From NCBI GenBank assembly GCA_937948705.1, contig CALECF010000254.1, positions 1 to 5,305 of the forward strand: DNA of 5,305 nucleotides, read 5' to 3'. The notes beneath the pieces were generated by a model. It had not been told where the DNA came from, searched no databases, and saw only the letters and a program-made list of their open reading frames with translations. Made by a program: the position numbers and the translations under genes. How positions within the stretch are numbered: position 1 is the stretch's first letter; each line of letters opens with the position of its first letter. This document shows positions 1 through 5,096 of the stretch, in pieces. This DNA comes from an uncultured Anaerosolibacter sp. (GTDB lineage Bacteria; Bacillota_A; Clostridia; Peptostreptococcales; Thermotaleaceae).

Positions 1-2
1 TC

Positions 3-119
3 ATAAATAATGTGTTTTATACTTCTGTGGGTGAAATCCGTAAAGCTGTAAAGGATTTTATTAATTCAATTAATCAGACTCGTGAGCAAATCATAGACCG
101 GTTATGTGTAAGAATGTAA
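3..119 (+). CDS. IS630-family transposase, C-terminal end (partial)
   Basis: An open frame enters from the left edge and ends at TAA 117-119, giving 38 residues beginning INNVFYTSVGEIRKAVKDFI and ending DRLCVRM. The pattern (aromatic residues, then 'EIRKAV..FI..IN', then 'RLCVRM') matches what I remember of the extreme C-terminus of IS630/Tc1-mariner-type transposases, just past the last catalytic acidic residue of the DDE domain. The catalytic residues are outside the window, so I cannot say whether the element is intact. No start codon is assigned because the gene continues upstream. The right end of the insertion sequence should lie shortly after the stop, but I cannot locate its terminal repeat without the left end. 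The alternative is a non-transposase protein with a chance match; the tail is short, so the call is moderate. Confidence 0.7.
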   Translation: MNNVFYTSVGEIRKAVKDFINSINQTREQIIDRLCVRM

Positions 120-195
120 AATCTTAATCGTAACTTATATAGTATAGAAGAGGGTTGAGATATAATACATTTATACCTGAACAAAATGTTAGCCA

Positions 196-296
196 TTAGA
201 GAATAAATTATCCTCCCTTATATTGTTAAAAAGTCCATATCACACACGAAAAAAAGTTAAATATTTAACATAATTTCTTCTGCTATTATTCTCTAA
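196..296. repeat. 11-bp inverted repeat pair framing a 101-bp AT-rich segment
   Basis: TTAGAGAATAA at 196-206 is the exact reverse complement of TTATTCTCTAA at 286-296. The segment between them contains no gene. It could be a miniature non-autonomous element, a remnant of the neighbouring IS, or chance in AT-rich DNA. I see no clear target-site duplication outside the arms. Confidence 0.4.
256..269. repeat. 14-bp perfect palindrome
   Basis: GTTAAATATTTAAC reads identically on both strands. It lies inside the segment bounded by the 11-bp inverted repeats. It is not followed by a T tract and is A/T-rich, so it is more likely a protein-binding site or chance than a terminator. Confidence 0.4.
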
Positions 297-390
297 AATA
301 AGTACCTTTGTCTAGGATGATAGGCAAGTACTTTACCTAGTTCATCTTTGTCTAAATAAAAAAAATTGATTCTGATTTTCAAAATCTACT

Positions 391-416
391 CAAAAAAAGA
401 GAGGGTATCCTCTCTT
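391..416 (-). terminator. Intrinsic terminator of the two-gene hypothetical operon
   Basis: On the minus strand an 8-bp perfect stem (AAGAGAGG / CCTCTCTT, positions 397-404 and 409-416) with a 4-nt loop is followed at once by seven T residues (complement of 392-398). The stem starts at the stop codon of the upstream gene (416-418). This is a textbook rho-independent terminator for leftward transcription. Confidence 0.85.
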
Positions 417-736
417 CAAAACACTGAAGTTGGCAGCCACTTTTCCATATGGGAAGTAAATTGTCCCTCTTCGATATTGCATTCACTTAACCCACTAAAT
501 ACAAAGTTAATAATATATGTGTATTTATTAATCTCTTCCTGGCCCTCTTTAATCCGCTCATTGAGAAACGATATCTGATTTTTTGCGTCTTCCCTTTCAA
601 ACCTTTTATAGAACTCAATGTCCTCCTTATACTTCTCTAAGATCTGTTTTTTTAGCTCCACAACGGTTAGCAAGCCCCCCGTCGTGCCTGTCATATATGT
701 ATAAAATTTTTGTAGCTGCTTTTCATTTAAAAACAC
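416..736 (-). CDS. Hypothetical protein, Lys/Glu-rich helical (106 aa)
   Basis: I do not recognise this protein. An ATG at 749-751 would add five residues, but the ribosome binding site GAGGAGG overlaps that ATG. The better start is the GTG at 734-736, about 6 nt after the Shine-Dalgarno, giving a 106-residue protein. Residues of roughly 25-75 are rich in Lys, Glu and regularly spaced hydrophobics (for example ELKKQILEKYKEDIEFYKRF and ISFLNERIKEGQEEINKY), suggesting a long amphipathic helix or coiled coil. A Thr/Gly stretch (TGTTGGL) lies just before it. No signal peptide, convincing membrane segment or metal motif is visible. The gene sits 47 nt after the 114-aa gene on the same strand and ends in a strong terminator, so the two are probably co-transcribed. 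That it is a real gene is supported by the good Shine-Dalgarno and the terminator placement; its function is unknown. Confidence 0.72.
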   Translation of the reverse strand: MFLNEKQLQKFYTYMTGTTGGLLTVVELKKQILEKYKEDIEFYKRFEREDAKNQISFLNERIKEGQEEINKYTYIINFVFSGLSECNIEEGQFTSHMEKWLPTSVF

Positions 737-783
737 GGTTACCCTCCTCATATCTATTGCTTACCTACAACAACCTGTATCAT

Positions 784-1128
784 TTAGCTGACTTCTCGAT
801 GTTTACCCAATAAACAATCTCGAAACATCAAAAGATACTGCCTTCTTTCCATGGGATTGTCCCATCGATGTATATGTCTTAATTCCTTGTCCAGTGCCGA
901 TAGGGTCATTTTAAGAGTATCTCGACTAACCCTTCCCTGACATTCGTATTCTATTTGTGCCAACGCCAATACTTTCAGAGGAAACATTTTATCTAATAAA
1001 ATTTGCGTCTTTAGTTCATACAAAGCATCCTTTAGACTACCGTACTTTGCGTGCAGCTCCGTAAAGCGGTCAGTTACCTCTTGAGCTGTGGCATTATCCA
1101 TAATTCGATATCCCCATGCTCCAGTCAC
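784..1128 (-). CDS. Hypothetical protein with DUF4259-like N-terminal motif (114 aa)
   Basis: The start is GTG at 1126-1128, preceded by a GGGGAG Shine-Dalgarno about 8 nt upstream. A later ATG (residue 10) lacks a comparable site and would cut into the motif. The N-terminus, TGAWGYRIMDNATAQEVTDRF, resembles the 'MGAWG-x4-(D/E)N-x-x-A-x-D' signature that I associate with DUF4259-type proteins of unknown function; this match is from memory and unverified. The rest is soluble and probably all-helical, with no catalytic or metal motif I can name and a charged tail (HIHRWDNPMERRQYLL). It begins 188 nt past the end of the oxidoreductase operon, beyond that operon's terminator, so it probably has its own promoter. 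It is followed after 47 nt by the coiled-coil-like gene, with which it likely forms a two-gene operon. Its function cannot be assigned. Confidence 0.72.
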   Translation of the reverse strand: MTGAWGYRIMDNATAQEVTDRFTELHAKYGSLKDALYELKTQILLDKMFPLKVLALAQIEYECQGRVSRDTLKMTLSALDKELRHIHRWDNPMERRQYLLMFRDCLLGKHREVS

Positions 1129-1146
1129 TGATACTTCTCCCCTTTT

Positions 1147-1221
1147 TTATTTTGGACTATTACCAAAATCAGGGGATTTTATACATAAAAGTTGTTTTAG
1201 AAGATCCATGGATTGGTCCAT
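1147..1221 (-). CDS. Possible 24-aa small ORF upstream of the 114-aa gene
   Basis: ATG at 1219-1221 opens MDQSMDLLKQLLCIKSPDFG and continues to a TAA at 1147-1149, with an in-frame TAG three codons before the ATG. The peptide has a short amphipathic start (MDLLKQLLCI). It lies in the same frame as the 114-aa gene, separated from it by that TAA and six codons. Its only upstream purine run (AGGATAG) is spaced about 9 nt away and is weak. It may be a leader peptide, a small protein, a remnant of a longer N-terminus broken by the stop, or not translated at all. Confidence 0.2.
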   Translation of the reverse strand: MDQSMDLLKQLLCIKSPDFGNSPK

Positions 1222-1260
1222 TGAAATACACTATCCTATAGGAATAGCCGACCTACAAAA

Positions 1261-1295
1261 CAAAAGAGAAGCAAGGAGGTGTATCTCCTTGCTTC
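1261..1295 (-). terminator. Intrinsic terminator of the 2-oxoacid oxidoreductase operon
   Basis: An 11-bp perfect stem (GAAGCAAGGAG at 1268-1278 pairing with 1285-1295) has a 6-nt loop. It lies 20 nt after the stop of the gamma-subunit gene and, on the minus strand, is followed by a T-rich tail TCTTTTG. The T tract is modest, so some read-through into the following hypothetical genes is possible. No T tract follows it on the plus strand. Confidence 0.7.
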
Positions 1296-1315
1296 CCTTC
1301 TATATTTTCTATTTC

Positions 1316-1852
1316 CTAGCGCTTCACAAAGGCAATTCCCTTGTTGATTGCGCTTATATTTGTTTCCAATAGTTCTGGCTTCTTCTTTGTTAATTTGTTC
1401 ATGGCTTTCTCTATTTTAGCTTCATCAACCAACTTCATGCTTGGCAATAAAGCTCCTAGACAAACCATATTCGCAATACTTGTATTGCCCAATTCATTGG
1501 CGATATCCGTAGCAGGAATTTCAATGATTGTGATATCATCTCTCACAACATCTAATTTCGCTAGGGATGAGTTTACAACCAATACGCCACCTGGCTTTAC
1601 CCGAGAAGCAAATTTATCATATGCCGGTTTGTTCAACACGATAGCTGCATCTGCTTGGGCAAACACAGGGGAGTTTATTTCTTCATCCGATAAGATTACG
1701 GAACAGTTGGCAGTACCGCCACGCATTTCCGGTCCATAAGATGGAATCCAACAAAGGTCTAGATCAGCACCCATTCCTGCATAGGCCAAAACCTTGCCTA
1801 AAAACATCACGCCCTGACCACCAAATCCTGCAAGTATTACTCTATCCATCAT
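1316..1852 (-). CDS. 2-oxoacid:ferredoxin oxidoreductase, gamma subunit
   Basis: This 178-residue protein is the gamma subunit (KorC/VorG-like, POR gamma domain) of a CoA-dependent 2-oxoacid:ferredoxin oxidoreductase; the family is usually about 180 residues. The domain contributes to binding CoA and to holding the complex together. Visible hallmarks are GFGGQGV at residues 9-15 close to the N-terminus and the highly characteristic SYGPEMRGGT at 38-47, followed by the typical hydrophobic strand and 'NKPAYDKF'. The first ATG (1850-1852) is chosen: AGGAGGT lies 9 nt upstream, and the ATG overlaps the TGA of the beta-subunit gene by 4 nt, indicating translational coupling. A second ATG directly follows and is less well spaced. 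It is the last gene of the operon, with a hairpin terminator 20 nt downstream. Cytoplasmic. The family assignment is secure; the substrate is not readable from this subunit. Confidence 0.95.
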   Translation of the reverse strand: MMDRVILAGFGGQGVMFLGKVLAYAGMGADLDLCWIPSYGPEMRGGTANCSVILSDEEINSPVFAQADAAIVLNKPAYDKFASRVKPGGVLVVNSSLAKLDVVRDDITIIEIPATDIANELGNTSIANMVCLGALLPSMKLVDEAKIEKAMNKLTKKKPELLETNISAINKGIAFVKR

Positions 1853-2601
1853 AAGCTCTTTACCTCCTCTGACACCTTTAATTCACCCATTTGATAAACA
1901 GGCATCATATTCTCCCGTAACCACTTTAGGCTATCTGAAGGTGACAATCCCCAGTTCGTTGGGCAAGTTGACAAGACACTGACAAAGGCAAACCCTAATC
2001 CTGCCTGTTGTACCTGGAAGGCTTTCTTAATGGCTTTTTTCGCCTGGTTTATATTCTTTGGTGAATCTACAGAAACAGAAGCCACGTATACTGCTCCCTC
2101 AAGATTGGAAATCAACTGAGGTAAATCTATAGGGAAACCCTTTGTAGCAATATCTCTTCCATAAGGACTCGTAGATGTCTTCATTCCTTCCAAGGTCGTG
2201 GGTGCCATCTGGCCTCCCGTCATACCAAAAATCGCATTGTTCACCATAATGGAAGTGATTTTTTCACCCCTTGCTGCGGAGTGAATAGCATGCTGCGTAC
2301 CAATAGCGGCAATATCTCCATCCCCTTGGTAAGTAAAGACAATTTTATCTGGTAATGCTCTCTTTACACCTGTTCCTACGGCTTGGGCTCTACCATGGGC
2401 AGCCCCTACGAAGTCACAGCTAAAGAAATCCTGGCAAAATCCTGCACATCCTACAGGGGAAATTCCGATTGTATCTTCAATAATATCTAATTCTTCCAGC
2501 ACCTCAGCAATTAGTCTCATGATAATTCCATGGGTACAACCTGGACAGAATGAGAAAGGAACATCTGTCAATCCTTTACTTCTACCGAATATTTTTTCCA
2601 T
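1849..2601 (-). CDS. 2-oxoacid:ferredoxin oxidoreductase, beta subunit (TPP-binding)
   Basis: This 250-residue protein is the thiamine-pyrophosphate-binding subunit (KorB/VorA-like) that decarboxylates the 2-oxoacid and passes electrons to its iron-sulfur cluster. The TPP motif is GDGD at 93-96 with the paired Asn at 121-122. Cysteines C19 and C22 (FCPGCTHG), C52 (GCAGFC) and C213 (STCPTNW) match the pattern of the four [4Fe-4S] ligands known in related two-subunit enzymes; assigning C52 over C56 is inference. The start ATG (2599-2601) lies 8 nt after AGGAGG, which is itself embedded in the last codons of the alpha gene (Glu-Glu-Val). Only 3 nt separate the alpha stop from this start, and the stop overlaps the gamma start by 4 nt, so translation is probably coupled. 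Length is normal for the family. 2-Oxoglutarate, branched-chain 2-oxoacids or a related substrate are all possible. Confidence 0.95.
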   Translation of the reverse strand: MEKIFGRSKGLTDVPFSFCPGCTHGIIMRLIAEVLEELDIIEDTIGISPVGCAGFCQDFFSCDFVGAAHGRAQAVGTGVKRALPDKIVFTYQGDGDIAAIGTQHAIHSAARGEKITSIMVNNAIFGMTGGQMAPTTLEGMKTSTSPYGRDIATKGFPIDLPQLISNLEGAVYVASVSVDSPKNINQAKKAIKKAFQVQQAGLGFAFVSVLSTCPTNWGLSPSDSLKWLRENMMPVYQMGELKVSEEVKSL

Positions 2602-2604
2602 GGT

Positions 2605-3675
2605 CTATACCTCCTCTACTGCTGATAAGTTGAATTTATTCTCAACATACTCTAAGATCTCGTCTTCCGTTGGCAACATACCACCCTGTCTTCTGAAAAG
2701 GTGTACAGGTACCTTACATTCTACAGCAAGTTTCACATCTTCGATCATCTGTCCCGTATTTAACTCAACAGTTACAATACCCTTCACTTTTTCCTTATAT
2801 GGAATAAAAGCTTTTTCAGGATATGGCCATAGGGTAATAGGACGAATTAAACCTAATTTGATTCCTTTTGCTCGGGCATTTAATACTGTACTCTTACAGA
2901 TTCTACCCGTTGTTCCATAGCTCACCAATAAGTATTCTGCATCCTCTGTATAATACTCTTCCCAACGCTGGGCTTCCTCTTGAATCTGCTTATATTTTGC
3001 TTCCCACCGCAGGTTATTGGTTTCGCCAATTTCATTGGTCAAAGAATAGCTCGCTAAAATCCGCTTCTTTCTACCTTTCGCACCGTCAACGACCCAGTTT
3101 CTATCGAACTCAGGGGCTTCTGGTCTGTCCTTTAATAATACAGGTTCCATGGTTTGCCCTAAGAACCCATCCGTTAAAATCATTACTGGATTACGATATT
3201 TATCAGCCATATCGAAGGCTTCCATTGTATAGTCATAAAGTTCTTGGGCTTTGGATGGTGCCAATACAATGACACGATAATCTCCATGGCCGCCGCCTTT
3301 TGTAGACTGGAAATAATCGGATTGAGCTGGTCCTAAGCCACCTAATCCTGGGCCGCAACGGTTTACGTTCACGATTACCATGGGTAGTTCTACTGCTGCA
3401 CTATAAGAAATACCTTCCTGCTTCAAACTGACCCCAGGACTGGATGACGCCGTCATTACTCTATTTCCTGTACAAGCAGCACCATAACACATGTAAATCG
3501 CACCAATTTCATCCTCTGCCTGCAGCACTGTACCACCATGCTTCGGTAGTTGCGCCGATAAATATTCTATTACCTCTGTAGATGGCGTGATTGGATAACC
3601 AAAAAACAGCTTGCATCCTGAACGAATGGCAGCTTCGCCAATGATTTCATTTCCCTTCAATAGTACCTTTTCCAT
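2605..3675 (-). CDS. vorB: 2-oxoacid:ferredoxin oxidoreductase, alpha subunit (VorB/KorA type)
   Basis: This 356-residue protein is the alpha subunit. Its N-terminal pyrimidine-binding domain (about 1-180) has GYPITPST at 26-33, the motif that contacts TPP and substrate. AEDEIGAI at 53-60 carries the conserved acidic residues thought to activate the cofactor, and SSSPG at 77-81 and GLGPAQSDYF at 113-122 follow. The C-terminal transketolase-like domain (about 245-345) includes LLVSYGTTGR and LIRPITLWPYPE. The length and the separate subunit layout fit the group annotated as 3-methyl-2-oxobutanoate dehydrogenase subunit VorB, although 2-oxoglutarate (KorA) enzymes look very similar, so substrate and symbol are tentative. 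The ATG at 3673-3675 has an upstream GGAAGGGAG. It follows the ferredoxin gene by 25 nt and precedes the beta gene by 3 nt. The reaction is 2-oxoacid + CoA + oxidised ferredoxin to acyl-CoA + CO2 + reduced ferredoxin, in the cytoplasm and reversible in anaerobes. Confidence 0.93.
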   Translation of the reverse strand: MEKVLLKGNEIIGEAAIRSGCKLFFGYPITPSTEVIEYLSAQLPKHGGTVLQAEDEIGAIYMCYGAACTGNRVMTASSSPGVSLKQEGISYSAAVELPMVIVNVNRCGPGLGGLGPAQSDYFQSTKGGGHGDYRVIVLAPSKAQELYDYTMEAFDMADKYRNPVMILTDGFLGQTMEPVLLKDRPEAPEFDRNWVVDGAKGRKKRILASYSLTNEIGETNNLRWEAKYKQIQEEAQRWEEYYTEDAEYLLVSYGTTGRICKSTVLNARAKGIKLGLIRPITLWPYPEKAFIPYKEKVKGIVTVELNTGQMIEDVKLAVECKVPVHLFRRQGGMLPTEDEILEYVENKFNLSAVEEV

Positions 3676-3700
3676 CTGATATCAGCTCCCTTCCTACCCC

Positions 3701-3904
3701 TTATTTATAAACCTCTATGGCTACATCCGGACAAACCGTTGCACACAAAGCACATCCGATGCATTTTTCTTGATCCTTACAAATCACTGTAAAGTATCCC
3801 TTTTCATTTGTTTTATCCCCGATATCTAGTATTTTTTTGGGACAAACCTCAATACAGAGACCACAGCTCTTACAGTACTTTTCTAACACATTCACCTTTG
3901 CCAT
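3701..3904 (-). CDS. 2x[4Fe-4S] ferredoxin-type delta subunit of the 2-oxoacid oxidoreductase
   Basis: This 67-residue protein has two classical four-cysteine motifs, C11-x2-C14-x2-C17-x3-C21-P and C48-x2-C51-x2-C54-x3-C58-P. It should bind two [4Fe-4S] clusters and act as the delta (KorD/VorD-like) electron-transfer subunit, relaying electrons from the beta-subunit cluster to external ferredoxin. C42 lies outside both motifs. A longer reading from GTG at 3931 is rejected: the AAGGAGG ribosome binding site would then be inside the gene, whereas it sits about 7 nt before the ATG at 3902-3904. It is the first gene of the operon, 25 nt before the alpha subunit, and faces the intergenic region shared with the LysR gene. 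The order delta-alpha-beta-gamma matches known kor/vor-type clusters. A free ferredoxin is less likely given this placement. Confidence 0.93.
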   Translation of the reverse strand: MAKVNVLEKYCKSCGLCIEVCPKKILDIGDKTNEKGYFTVICKDQEKCIGCALCATVCPDVAIEVYK

Positions 3905-3933
3905 TACAAACCCTCCTTCTACATAACTCACCT

Positions 3934-3963
3934 ATTCTACAATGTCTATTTGATTTATGTCTA
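3934..3963 (-). promoter_or_regulatory. Candidate proximal promoter of the oxidoreductase operon
   Basis: On the minus strand TAGACA (5 of 6 to the -35 consensus) and TAGAAT (5 of 6 to the -10 consensus) are separated by 18 nt. They lie just upstream of the ferredoxin gene and would leave a leader of roughly 22 nt containing the Shine-Dalgarno. The -35 hexamer falls within a direct repeat ATAGACAT. It competes with the distal TATAAT candidate; which is used is unknown. Confidence 0.35.
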
Positions 3964-3964
3964 T
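3942..3964. repeat. Direct repeat ATGTCTAT, 15-bp period, near the operon start
   Basis: ATGTCTAT occurs at 3942-3949 and again at 3957-3964 (ATAGACAT on the transcribed strand). The pair overlaps the candidate proximal promoter of the oxidoreductase operon, so it is a plausible regulator-binding site, but 8-bp repeats can arise by chance in AT-rich DNA. Confidence 0.35.
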
Positions 3965-4015
3965 CTAGCAATGTAAACTTTCTTATGAAGTCCTTTTATG
4001 GTTGTCTTAAAAAAT

Positions 4016-4080
4016 TAGTAGAATTGTTCAACTATATTAATAGAATACAGAATATTATACACACTGTGAAATAGTAGAAT
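4016..4080. repeat. Direct repeat TAGTAGAAT, two copies 56 bp apart
   Basis: TAGTAGAAT is present at 4016-4024 and 4072-4080, bracketing the distal TATAAT candidate of the oxidoreductase operon. LysR tetramers commonly contact two sites several helical turns apart, so this is a reasonable operator candidate. The repeats are direct rather than dyad-symmetric, which is not the usual T-N11-A LysR box. Confidence 0.3.
4054..4059 (-). promoter_or_regulatory. Candidate distal -10 box (TATAAT) of the oxidoreductase operon
   Basis: A perfect TATAAT reads leftward, with no recognisable -35 hexamer at 16-18 nt. Such a promoter would need an activator, as LysR-controlled promoters often do. Use of it would give a leader of about 140 nt before the ferredoxin gene. 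The motif alone is weak evidence in AT-rich DNA. Confidence 0.3.
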
Positions 4081-4112
4081 CCTATTGCAGTAATAAGTAA
4101 AAGTGATTTATG

Positions 4113-4141
4113 TTTATAGAAGGGCAAATACATGGTATGAT
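4113..4141 (+). promoter_or_regulatory. Candidate promoter of the LysR-type regulator gene
   Basis: TTTATA (4113-4118) and TATGAT (4136-4141) are separated by 17 nt, and the -10 is preceded by TGG, giving an extended -10 (TGnTATGAT). Transcription would begin near 4148, about 37 nt before the ATG. A short inverted repeat ATGAT...ATCAT (4137-4141 and 4150-4154) spans the start point and could serve autoregulation. Confidence 0.5.
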
Positions 4142-4184
4142 CTTTATATATCATGTTCTTAGGTGAGAGATGGGAGGAATTGAG

Positions 4185-5072
4185 ATGGACATACGACAAT
4201 TGCGCTATTTCATTGCCGTTGCTGAGTATCTGAGCTTTACAGAGGCAGCAAAGCATCTATTTGTAGCCCAATCAGCCGTGAGCCAACAAATCGCAGATTT
4301 AGAGAAAGGCATCGGTGTACAGCTGCTGATTCGTAATAAACGATCCGTTAAGCTCACCAATGCCGGTGCTGTTCTTTTGAAGGAAGCTATTAATCTGGTA
4401 AATAAATCTTCTGAAGCTATAGAAAAAACAAGACAAGCAGAATTGGGTATCATTGGCAGCCTGAAGATAGGATTTTTAGGATATACAGAAAGAAATTTTT
4501 TGCCTGATTTGATCCGGCAGTTTCGTCGGAATTATCCCAAGGTAGATTTGCAATTAGATCAATTTAATCACGGAGCATTGATTCAAGCTTTAAACAGTGG
4601 TGAATTAGATATGGGCTTCACCCTTTCCTTTGGACTTGAGAATATCGGTGGCTTGGAAAAGAAGCATATCTTAACCGAAACCATTTCCATCGTCATGCAC
4701 TGTGAGCATCCTCTTGCCAATAAGAAGATCATCAATATTGCAGATCTGGCCCATGAACGCTTTATTACCTTAAACAGAGAAGAATCTCCCCAAGGGTTTA
4801 ACCAAACCCTACTGATTTGCGCAAACAACGGCTTTTTTCCTGATATCGTCAGTGAACCCCGGCTTCTTCATACTGTATTGCTATTGGTAGATGCAGGGAT
4901 GGGCATTGCCATTTTGCCAAAAAGCTTACAGCGCCATTCAAGTCCCAGCCTCCGTTTTATTGATGTGGAAGGCGCCACCAATGACTATGAGCTGGCATTA
5001 GCCTGGAAGAAAGCAGATGCGAATCCTTCTATCTCTTTATTCTTAAAAGAGCTGGAATCCATGAAAATATAA
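4185..5072 (+). CDS. LysR-type transcriptional regulator
   Basis: This 295-residue protein has the standard LysR layout. Its N-terminal winged helix-turn-helix opens MDIRQLRYFIAVAEYLSFTE, with the recognition region at about residues 18-40 (FTEAAKHLFVAQSAVSQQIADLE). A linker helix (about 58-90) and a two-lobed substrate-binding-like effector domain (about 90-295) follow, the latter including GSLKIGFLG and VDAGMGIAILP. Length is normal. The start is ATG 4185-4187, 7 nt after GGGAGG; an ATG 15 nt upstream is rejected because the ribosome binding site would be inside the gene. It is divergent from the oxidoreductase operon across 280 bp, the classic arrangement in which a LysR protein regulates its neighbour and itself. 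The effector is unknown; a 2-oxoacid or acyl-CoA related metabolite is a guess from context only. The general fold resembles the BenM/AlsR group, but I cannot name an orthologue. Confidence 0.95.
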   Translation: MDIRQLRYFIAVAEYLSFTEAAKHLFVAQSAVSQQIADLEKGIGVQLLIRNKRSVKLTNAGAVLLKEAINLVNKSSEAIEKTRQAELGIIGSLKIGFLGYTERNFLPDLIRQFRRNYPKVDLQLDQFNHGALIQALNSGELDMGFTLSFGLENIGGLEKKHILTETISIVMHCEHPLANKKIINIADLAHERFITLNREESPQGFNQTLLICANNGFFPDIVSEPRLLHTVLLLVDAGMGIAILPKSLQRHSSPSLRFIDVEGATNDYELALAWKKADANPSISLFLKELESMKI

Positions 5073-5096
5073 TATTCCGTTATGATTCAGAAAAAT

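Larger units (their letters stand above)
120..396. other. AT-rich intergenic region without a gene
   Basis: No convincing coding frame or RNA gene is visible between the transposase stop and the terminator of the next gene. The stretch holds a pair of 11-bp inverted repeats (196-206 and 286-296), a 14-bp perfect palindrome (256-269) and a 9-bp direct repeat CTTTGTCTA (306-314 and 346-354). The right terminal repeat of the IS630 element is probably somewhere in its first part but cannot be pinned down. A TATAAT at 161-166 on the plus strand has no good -35 partner. Confidence 0.6.

Noticed and set aside
306..354. Short direct repeats as a CRISPR array
   Set aside because: Only two 9-bp copies are present, with no further units and no cas genes in the window.
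366..813. Plus-strand frames 366-578 and 583-813 over the hypothetical operon
   Set aside because: The minus-strand gene has a strong Shine-Dalgarno and a terminator exactly at its stop; the plus-strand frames have neither.
784..1221. One longer gene reading from ATG 1221 through the TAA into the 114-aa gene
   Set aside because: An in-frame TAA interrupts it, and a well-spaced GGGGAG precedes the GTG at 1128. No sign of a selenocysteine or read-through signal is seen, and TAA is not used for recoding of that kind.
1341..1739. Plus-strand 132-codon frame opposite the gamma subunit, and similar plus-strand frames over the operon (2519-2920, 2868-3272)
   Set aside because: They lie antisense to genes with clear family motifs, have no convincing ribosome binding sites, and their translations look like low-complexity shadows.
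1316..3904. Pyruvate:ferredoxin oxidoreductase
   Set aside because: Clostridial pyruvate enzymes are usually a single large fused chain, and the alpha subunit here looks more like the VorB/KorA group; this is a preference rather than proof.
3905..3931. GTG at 3931 as the start of the ferredoxin gene (76 aa)
   Set aside because: It would place the AAGGAGG ribosome binding site inside the coding sequence and add residues before the conserved ferredoxin start.
4170..4184. ATG at 4170 as the LysR start (300 aa)
   Set aside because: The GGGAGG ribosome binding site overlaps this ATG; the ATG at 4185 is correctly spaced and gives the usual LysR N-terminus MDIRQLRYF.
4032..4256. Minus-strand 74-codon frame with hydrophobic end over the intergenic region and lysR start
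   Set aside because: It overlaps the lysR coding start antisense and the promoter region and lacks a good ribosome binding site; the hydrophobic tail comes from AT-rich DNA.
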